From positions 1 to 7,972 of the forward strand of contig JAQICF010000019.1 in NCBI GenBank assembly GCA_027858795.1: a stretch of 7,972 bases of DNA, given 5' to 3'. Of the stretch, positions 1 to 5,576 are shown piece after piece. The stretch's first letter is position 1. The number at the start of each line of letters is the position of its first letter. The stretch is from Candidatus Delongbacteria bacterium (lineage in GTDB: Bacteria > Delongbacteria > UBA4055). The notes under the pieces were generated by a model. The model was given only the letters and a program-made list of their open reading frames with translations, was not told where the DNA came from and ran no database searches. Both the position numbers and the translations under genes were made by a program.

Positions 1-136
1 AGCTATAAGATTACTTTTAAATATGTTTTTCAAAAGACGAAAATCTAAAAAAGAAATCAATTCTAGCTATAACAATCAACCTTTGTTAGACTTATGAAAA
101 TTTTCGGGGGTTTTCAGAAGTAGGGTAATTCAGTCA

Positions 137-210
137 TTTTGCCAATGTTAGCCCTTGTTCATTTTTCTTTTTTTTAAGAGTTAGTTCTTCAATCCCTATG
201 TGTCAATTTA
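137..210 (+). repeat. Interspersed repeat, single arm (copy A)
   Basis: Read left to right this arm has TTTTGCCAATGTTAGCCC (137-154), ATTTTTC, and CCCTATGTGTCAATT (194-208). The same ordered boxes occur inverted at 5298-5360 and direct at 5406-5473. Bases 190-210 are an exact 21-base inverted copy of 5298-5318, and 137-153 is an exact 17-base direct copy of 5406-5422. I find no matching left arm between 1 and 136, so this is a half element, or its partner arm has decayed. The function is unknown. Confidence 0.75.
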
Positions 211-462
211 TTATTATTCGTATTTAAAGTAAAGAAATTATTTGACTAATTAAATCGAAATATAGAGTTCTAAATATAACAAACTGGCGTTGCACTTATT
301 ACTTGAATTTAGGCAAGAAGTTTCTTTGGCGGTCAAAAATAATAATTTTATTACTTGCATATTTATGTTTGTTTTCATTTAGTTTAGGTAAATAGAAAAT
401 ATAGACACTCAAATCAATAATCTTGATTGGGGACAATGTACATCATTTAAGTTTATATCAAA

Positions 463-467
463 AGAGG
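463..467 (+). promoter_or_regulatory. Ribosome binding site (AGAGG)
   Basis: AAAGAGG ends six bases before the ATG at 474. This fixes the start there rather than at the in-frame TTG at 423, which has no comparable site and would put 17 polar residues in front of the signal peptide. Confidence 0.7.
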
Positions 468-473
468 TTAACC

Positions 474-1895
474 ATGAAAAAAACAATATTATTCATATTT
501 ATATCAATGATTTACCTTCTTGCAGGTTATCAATGGGGTGATCCTGTTTTGATCCACAGTCATCCGACTGCAATAATTGATGAAAATAATATGTGTATTG
601 ATAAAAATGGTACGATACATGTTGTCTGGAATGAATGGTATGAGCATAATTTAAGTCAGATATTGTATTCTTATTCACAAGATGGTGGAAATAATTGGAG
701 CATCCCATATAATGTTTCACAGTCAGATACATCACAATTAAGTGATCCTGCAATTGCATCGGATAATAATGGAAAGCTTTATGTGGCATATGGTTGGAAT
801 TCATTAGCTTACGATATTTTAATGCTTAAAACTTTTAATGGTAGCACTTGGAGTGAACCGGTAAGATTAGATAGTAATACTTATCATTTTAGAAATAAAT
901 TTGTAGTAGATAATGATAGTAGAATTTATCATTTTTGGGAGCTTTTGGGAGTTCCATATTACAGATATATTGATATTATAGATACAGAATGGTCGTCAAT
1001 AGACAGCTCAATCACAGAATTTCATTTTGAAGATATTATTGTAGATGACAATAATAATTTACATGGAACAGGATACAAATATGAGTTATCAGGTGATCCT
1101 ATATATACTTCATATACATCATACAACAAATTGCTAGATACGTGGTCTGATATTGAAATAACAGATTCGGTCGGTACATTAACATCAAGTAAAGGTCAAA
1201 GGATTTGTGTATCAGATGATGGTTATATACATATGGTAACTATGGAAGAGGAAGGAAGTTATTTTTGGAAAACATTTTATCAATTTAAACACATTACTGA
1301 CAGCGTTTGGAGTGTACCTGAGATGGTATATGAATCCAATTCCTATTTTAATACTGTTAATGATATTATTGCAGATTCACAAGACGAGATTCATATATTC
1401 CAACAGTATCTTGAGAATGGTGGAAATATTGATGAATTTGTAAAGTATGATTCTTTATGGAGTATGGATTCATATTCATTTGGTGAAATAAAAATAGGAT
1501 CACCGATTTTTATTGAATCTAATGATCTACTAAAATTATGTTTTACAAATAGTACTGCTGCTGATTACGATCAATTGTTTTTTAATAAAGGATTATTTGT
1601 CGGAATTGAAGATAATAATAATTTGATTGAAAATAGTATTTTGTATCAGAATTATCCTAATCCATTCAATAACGCAACCATAATACCATACGAGCTGAAA
1701 GAGAACTCCGGTGTTAAGATTAATATTTATAATGCTAAAGGACAATTGGTTCAAAGTTTAGTGAATGAAAAGCAAGGCAAAGGTTCGCATTCAGTAATGT
1801 TTGAAGCGGATAAACTGAATAGTGGAATTTATTATTATAGGTTAGAAATAGATGGAATAGTTAAAGAGACTAAGAAGATGTTGTATTTGCGGTAA
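474..1895 (+). CDS. Secreted BNR/Asp-box beta-propeller protein with T9SS type A sorting domain
   Basis: The product is 473 residues. It opens with a Sec signal peptide (MKK, then a hydrophobic run to about residue 18). The run ends LLAGY, a lipobox-like ending without the cysteine, so it is probably not a lipoprotein. Residues about 20-380 carry repeated short strands such as DKNGTIHVVWNE and DNNGKLYVAYG, and one exact Asp-box (SxDxGxxW, S68 to W75), as in sialidase-type beta-propellers. From about residue 385 there is a type A T9SS sorting domain with YQNYPNPFNN at 391-400 and a C-terminus rich in K and R. Known for the family: such proteins cross the inner membrane by Sec and the outer membrane by T9SS, and the C-terminal domain is usually removed. 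Inferred: surface or secreted binding protein. I see no evidence for sialidase activity; automatic 'exo-alpha-sialidase' labels should be treated with care. It lies 95 bases before the peptidase-like gene in the same direction. Confidence 0.85.
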   Translation: MKKTILFIFISMIYLLAGYQWGDPVLIHSHPTAIIDENNMCIDKNGTIHVVWNEWYEHNLSQILYSYSQDGGNNWSIPYNVSQSDTSQLSDPAIASDNNGKLYVAYGWNSLAYDILMLKTFNGSTWSEPVRLDSNTYHFRNKFVVDNDSRIYHFWELLGVPYYRYIDIIDTEWSSIDSSITEFHFEDIIVDDNNNLHGTGYKYELSGDPIYTSYTSYNKLLDTWSDIEITDSVGTLTSSKGQRICVSDDGYIHMVTMEEEGSYFWKTFYQFKHITDSVWSVPEMVYESNSYFNTVNDIIADSQDEIHIFQQYLENGGNIDEFVKYDSLWSMDSYSFGEIKIGSPIFIESNDLLKLCFTNSTAADYDQLFFNKGLFVGIEDNNNLIENSILYQNYPNPFNNATIIPYELKENSGVKINIYNAKGQLVQSLVNEKQGKGSHSVMFEADKLNSGIYYYRLEIDGIVKETKKMLYLR

Positions 1896-1980
1896 ATTTA
1901 CAATTGAGAATGAAAGTTAAAAGATACACCGTAGTGGTCAATTTTTTTCGACTCTAGAAAACGATTAAATAAAGTTAAGT

Positions 1981-1985
1981 AGGAG
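1981..1985 (+). promoter_or_regulatory. Ribosome binding site (AGGAG) of the peptidase-like gene
   Basis: AGGAG lies five bases before the ATG at 1991 and is the strongest Shine-Dalgarno match in this part of the window. The ATG at 2128, which opens the long downstream frame, has none. This argues that translation naturally begins at 1991 and that the frame break at about 2116-2149 lies inside one gene. Confidence 0.75.
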
Positions 1986-1990
1986 TAATC

Positions 1991-2149
1991 ATGTTAAAGA
2001 AACTAATTCTGATTATGTTAATGTTCATAACAGTTAGCAATGTAATCAGTGCCGAAAAATATGCTGTAATAATTACAGGCGACGATGTTTTGCCAAAAGC
2101 AGATGATAATGATAAAACTTACTTTGCATGGTGCATGATACAGTATTGA
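1991..2149 (+). pseudogene. 5' fragment of the caspase-like gene (signal peptide and first strand), frameshifted
   Basis: This 52-codon frame encodes a clear signal peptide (MLKKLILIMLMF..., likely cut after VISA at residue 21). It continues with EKYAVIITGDD, the first core beta-strand typical of caspase-fold peptidases, then DDNDKTYFAW, and stops at 2147-2149. The long frame starting at 2128 continues with HDTVLMWDLL, which fits directly after FAW. One extra base near the GG at 2130-2131 would join the two frames with a single intervening residue. The frames overlap without a stop only at 2116-2149, so the lesion must lie there. I see no classical slippery heptamer (X XXY YYZ) for programmed -1 frameshifting. 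A sequencing or assembly error, or a real inactivating deletion, are both possible. Confidence 0.8.
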
Positions 2150-5100
2150 TGTGGGATTTGTTGGTTAGGAAGCAAGGTTTTGATCCTGATAAAGTGTATT
2201 TTTTGTATTCAGGTGGAATGGACTATCCGTTAAGAACTGGTGGAGCTAATACTCCAGATCAATACTGGATGGATTATGAGGAATATTCAGAATACGGGTA
2301 TAGTTATGAACTTGAAGATTTTAAGCAACTTGTTTATTCTTCAGCTTCAAGAGAAAATATTGAAAGTCTTTTTGATTCATTATCAACGAATAATGTAATG
2401 ACAGAGGATGATTTTCTGTTCGTTTCCACATTATCACATGGTGGTTATGAAGGAGCAAATACTAACGAAGGTTTAATGCTAATTTGGGATGATGACCCTG
2501 CATCTTACCCAACAATTTCAGATAACGATTTCGCTGACATTATAAGAGAAGTGCCTGCAAATAAGAAGGTCTTTTGGTTAGGACAATGTCATTCTGGTAA
2601 TTTTGTTGATGATTTGGAAAGTATGATTGATGGGAGTCATAAAATAGTTAATGCTGCTTGCCTTGAAACAGAGAGTACAAGACCTTGTGATGATAAAGCA
2701 TGGCCTGAGCAATCTGTTATGCAAGGAAGAGGGACAGAAATGGAACATTTGTTTGATGATGACCCATTATTCAGCTGGGTAACGCATGATGAATTTCCAT
2801 TTCATATGTATACTTCAACATCAGGTGTTAGACCTTTCGCTTTTGATGATGTAAGACCTGAGATAGCAGAACACCCTTACGAATACCAAAAACCATCTGC
2901 AACTGCGGATTATGAATGGTTCAATATTATGGAAGAAACTGATAAGAATAATGATGGGGTAATATCGGTTGTTGAAAGTGAGGAATGGTATAGTGAATAT
3001 AATACTAGGATTGATGAAGGATTTAGTCAAACATCAGTACCCTCTGATTTGGATAATGTAGGAGATTACACATCTTTACTGTATCCAACACTTATTTTTG
3101 ATAACTATGCGGATTATCGATTAAGAGGTTTGATGGGTATTTCAGCAGACCTTGAGGTTGTGAATAAAGATTTAGTGCTAATTGACAATTCTCATACAAC
3201 TTTGCTGGAAGGTCGCAAAGTTAATATTAGATCAGGATACAATTTAATTGTTAAAAGTGGTGCAGTGCTGAAATTGACTGATGCTTCAGAAATTGTGATT
3301 GAATTTGGTGGTAGTTTTATAATAGAGCCTGGAGCAATTTTTGAAATTGAGGGCAGTGCACGAATTATTGGGGACATTCAGTTAGCAGACGGTGTGAGTA
3401 TCAATATATCAGAAAACTCCATTCTAAATTTTCAACTTGGGAAAGTCACAATTCAACGGAATACAGCATTAAAATTTGACAATAATTCCAAACTTATTAT
3501 TGAGAACGGTACTGACTTTACAATTGCAGAAGGAGCAGTCATTGAGCTTGCCGAAGGTGCTGAAATTGTTGTGATGAATAAAGGTAAAATGATTGCTGTA
3601 GGTACAAACTTCTCATATGTTGATGCATCAGGAAATTGGGAAGGTATCACTGCAGAAGTAGGTAGTACTGTTACTTTTTCAAATACGAGTATCAGCAATG
3701 CTGTATTAGGATTATATGCTGAAGCTTCAGATGTTAATATTGAATCTTCATCATTTACCGACTGTGAGAATGGTGTCTCACTAGTAAATTGTGAAGATTA
3801 TACACTTAATAATAATTATTTCTACGGTAAAGCCATTGGAACAGGTATTACTTTGACTCATTGTTCAAAACCTATAAATGATAATTTTGTTTCCAATTTT
3901 ACTGACGGTGTAATACTCGTAACATCTTCTGTAACCTTAGCTAGAAATACAATCTACAATAATAATAACACCGGGCTATACGTTACCGGATATGGTAGGG
4001 TCATACTTGTTGATACAGTCAGCAAAGAAAGTACAACTCCACCTCCAGTTCCATATCCAATTCCATATGAAAAAGGCATAAATAACGATATAATAGATAA
4101 CGGCTTAAATAGTCTATCTTATGCCCGTGCTCAAATTCAAATAAGATTTCCTACAAGCGTTTATATGACTAATGGTTTCAATAATGTATATTCGGGAGCA
4201 ATTGGTTCAATTCCTACAGTACCTTGTATCAAAGGAATAACCCAACTTACAAACGGAGGTTTACCAGCATTTCAACTCATTATTGCTGCGGAAGAGAACT
4301 ATTGGGGATATTCGGGTGTTAATGATGGAAATCAGGGCAATTTCTTTTCCTTTGCATATAATCCATGGGGACCAGATACAGGTTACTCAATAGATTATGA
4401 GCCTTATAATTTGGTACCATATGTGGAAGATATACAGTCTTCTTCTGCTAATCTTAGTTCAAATGAACCACCAAGTAGAGAAACAACTCTTCTTTACAAT
4501 GCAATGAGACTGGAACAGGATGATAAATATACACCATCTATCAATTTGTATGAGAAAGTTATTGATGAATATCCGGATAGTGAGGAGTATTATGTAGCGA
4601 TATCAAGATTACCTTATGTTTACGAAGAAGCTAATAAATCGTTAGATCCATTGATTAAAACTTACGATGAAGCTCTTGCATCAGATGAAACTATCAATAA
4701 AAAATTCTTTAAAGAAATGAAAGTTTTAACTAAGATTAAAGATAAGAAATATGATGTAGCGATAGTTTTAGCTGAAGATATGAAAGCTGAAGCAATTACA
4801 GATGAAGAAAAACTATTATCTGATATTGATATTGCAATCTGCAATATGATGTTAAATGCTAATAGTAAAGGGAAATCAGGCAATTCTTCAACTGTTAGTG
4901 ACTTACTTGCAAGGTTGAATGGAAATGAAGAAGAAGGAGAAAAAACTGATATCGTAGAATCACAGCTACCATCAGAAATTTCTCTTTATCAGAACTATCC
5001 GAATCCATTCAACCCAACAACTGAAATTAGATTTGCTTTACCAACTGTAAGTGATGTTAAATTAAATGTCTTTAATATCAATGGGCAATTAATCTCTGAA

Positions 5101-5235
5101 CTTGTAAATGGAAGCAAAGAAGCAGGAATACATACAGTTAATTTTGATGCAAGTAATTACAATTCAGGTATGTACTTCTACACACTTGAAGCAAATGGAA
5201 TGAGTATGACTAAGAAAATGATTTTAACGAAGTAA
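2128..5235 (+). CDS. Caspase-fold (clan CD) cysteine peptidase-like protein with EF-hand loop, beta-helix, TPR and T9SS sorting domain (5' end frameshifted)
   Basis: Residues are counted from the ATG at 2128, but the true gene almost certainly starts at 1991 in another frame. Residues 1-160 continue a caspase-like fold: strand KVYFLYSGG (22-30), then FVSTLSHGG with candidate catalytic His104, then VFWLGQCHSG with candidate catalytic Cys154. The HG and QCxSG motifs match clan CD families such as C13 and C14. Residues 272-283 (DKNNDGVISVVE) form a textbook EF-hand calcium loop. From about 340 to 640 there are regular short strands with N, G and D turns (SGAVLKL, GGSFIIEPGAIFEI, TLARNTIYNNNNTGLYV), typical of a right-handed beta-helix. 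A proline-rich patch (TPPPVPYPIPY) lies near 636. Residues about 781-925 are helical and TPR-like. From 947 there is a type A T9SS sorting domain (YQNYPNPFNPTT from 954). Known: clan CD enzymes cleave peptides with a Cys/His dyad. Inferred: an exported, surface-released peptidase or adhesin-processing enzyme. The substrate is unknown. If the frameshift is real, export and the fold would be lost. Confidence 0.85.
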   Translation: MVHDTVLMWDLLVRKQGFDPDKVYFLYSGGMDYPLRTGGANTPDQYWMDYEEYSEYGYSYELEDFKQLVYSSASRENIESLFDSLSTNNVMTEDDFLFVSTLSHGGYEGANTNEGLMLIWDDDPASYPTISDNDFADIIREVPANKKVFWLGQCHSGNFVDDLESMIDGSHKIVNAACLETESTRPCDDKAWPEQSVMQGRGTEMEHLFDDDPLFSWVTHDEFPFHMYTSTSGVRPFAFDDVRPEIAEHPYEYQKPSATADYEWFNIMEETDKNNDGVISVVESEEWYSEYNTRIDEGFSQTSVPSDLDNVGDYTSLLYPTLIFDNYADYRLRGLMGISADLEVVNKDLVLIDNSHTTLLEGRKVNIRSGYNLIVKSGAVLKLTDASEIVIEFGGSFIIEPGAIFEIEGSARIIGDIQLADGVSINISENSILNFQLGKVTIQRNTALKFDNNSKLIIENGTDFTIAEGAVIELAEGAEIVVMNKGKMIAVGTNFSYVDASGNWEGITAEVGSTVTFSNTSISNAVLGLYAEASDVNIESSSFTDCENGVSLVNCEDYTLNNNYFYGKAIGTGITLTHCSKPINDNFVSNFTDGVILVTSSVTLARNTIYNNNNTGLYVTGYGRVILVDTVSKESTTPPPVPYPIPYEKGINNDIIDNGLNSLSYARAQIQIRFPTSVYMTNGFNNVYSGAIGSIPTVPCIKGITQLTNGGLPAFQLIIAAEENYWGYSGVNDGNQGNFFSFAYNPWGPDTGYSIDYEPYNLVPYVEDIQSSSANLSSNEPPSRETTLLYNAMRLEQDDKYTPSINLYEKVIDEYPDSEEYYVAISRLPYVYEEANKSLDPLIKTYDEALASDETINKKFFKEMKVLTKIKDKKYDVAIVLAEDMKAEAITDEEKLLSDIDIAICNMMLNANSKGKSGNSSTVSDLLARLNGNEEEGEKTDIVESQLPSEISLYQNYPNPFNPTTEIRFALPTVSDVKLNVFNINGQLISELVNGSKEAGIHTVNFDASNYNSGMYFYTLEANGMSMTKKMILTK

Positions 5236-5261
5236 TTTACTCTAACTAAATAAGAATCATT

Positions 5262-5290
5262 AGAGGTGGTATAAAAAACCACCTCTTTTT
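5262..5290 (+). terminator. Rho-independent terminator
   Basis: AGAGGTGGT (5262-5270) pairs perfectly with ACCACCTCT (5278-5286) around a seven-base loop, followed by a T run (5286-5290). It begins 27 bases after the stop codon of the caspase-like gene and closes that transcription unit. Confidence 0.9.
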
Positions 5291-5300
5291 ATATCTTTAA

Positions 5301-5472
5301 ATTGACACATAGGGATTGTTTTAAAAGAAAAATTAATTAGGGCTAACGGTCATGGCAAAAAGCAGTGGGGAAGAGCGAGTTAAATGTCCAAGTAACCCAT
5401 TGATGTTTTGCCAATGTTAGCCAGCGTTTATTTTTCGAATCGTTATCATATCTTTTAACCCTATGTGGCAAT
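5301..5472. repeat. Palindromic interspersed element with terminal inverted repeats (copies B and C; MITE-like or attC-like)
   Basis: The element is 172 bases. Its ends are inverted repeats: ATTGACACATAGGG at the left (5301-5314) and, read inward on the minus strand from 5472, ATTGCCACATAGGG, which match at 13 of 14 bases. Further in, both arms carry GAAAAATnAA followed by GGCTAAC (5341-5347 left; GTTAGCC 5416-5422 right), then TGGCAAAA (5353-5360) paired with TTTTGCCA (5406-5413). The central 45 bases can add short pairing such as TGGG/CCCA (5366-5369 with 5396-5399). No clear target-site duplication is seen. It encodes no protein. Most likely it is a non-autonomous mobile or REP-like palindrome. 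The inner 82 bases also resemble the size and layout of an integron attC site, but the box sequences fit that consensus imperfectly. Confidence 0.75.
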
Positions 5473-5482
5473 TCTCTATAAT
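5455..5482 (+). promoter_or_regulatory. Candidate promoter for the transposase-TPR gene
   Basis: A perfect TATAAT (5477-5482) lies 16 bases after TTAACC (5455-5460), which matches 4 of 6 positions of TTGACA. The -35 part lies within the right end of the palindromic element. Transcription would begin near 5489, giving a leader of about 90 bases. In DNA this AT-rich a TATAAT arises easily by chance, and FCB bacteria often use a different -7/-33 consensus, so this is tentative. Confidence 0.35.
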
Positions 5483-5576
5483 GTAATATAATTAAATAGT
5501 TTTCAAAAATATTATTATTGAAAATTATGATATAAAGCTTTATTTTTTAAGACATAAATAACTCTAAAAGTAAAGT

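Larger units (their letters stand above)
1..473. other. Non-coding region upstream of the propeller gene
   Basis: This 473-base AT-rich stretch is interrupted by stops in all frames and I see no convincing gene in it. It holds one arm of the interspersed repeat (137-210) and, near its end, the ribosome binding site of the next gene. A frame is open from base 1 to a TAA at 46-48 (15 codons), which could be the tail of an upstream gene but is too short to judge. A TTGACT at 242-247 resembles a -35 box, but no -10 box lies at proper spacing, so I do not call a promoter. Confidence 0.6.

Noticed and set aside
1..48. Possible tail of an upstream gene ending at TAA 46-48
   Set aside because: Only 15 codons are visible and an open run this short is expected by chance.
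423..473. Longer start (TTG at 423) for the propeller gene
   Set aside because: It adds 17 polar residues before a clear signal peptide and has no ribosome site; ATG 474 has AGAGG at good spacing.
499..804. Minus-strand open frame of 101 codons inside the propeller gene
   Set aside because: It lies wholly inside a gene with clear domains, has no recognisable protein features, and is an antisense shadow. The same applies to the shorter minus-strand frames inside 2821-4883.
1896..1990. Terminator in the gap between the two T9SS genes
   Set aside because: A run of seven T near 1950 is preceded only by a 3-base-pair stem, too weak to call.
2105..2150. Programmed -1 ribosomal frameshifting
   Set aside because: No X XXY YYZ slippery heptamer in the needed frame within 2113-2149; a plain one-base deletion or sequence error is simpler.
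5301..5472. CRISPR array
   Set aside because: The repeats are inverted, few and unevenly spaced, with no regular spacers and no cas genes.
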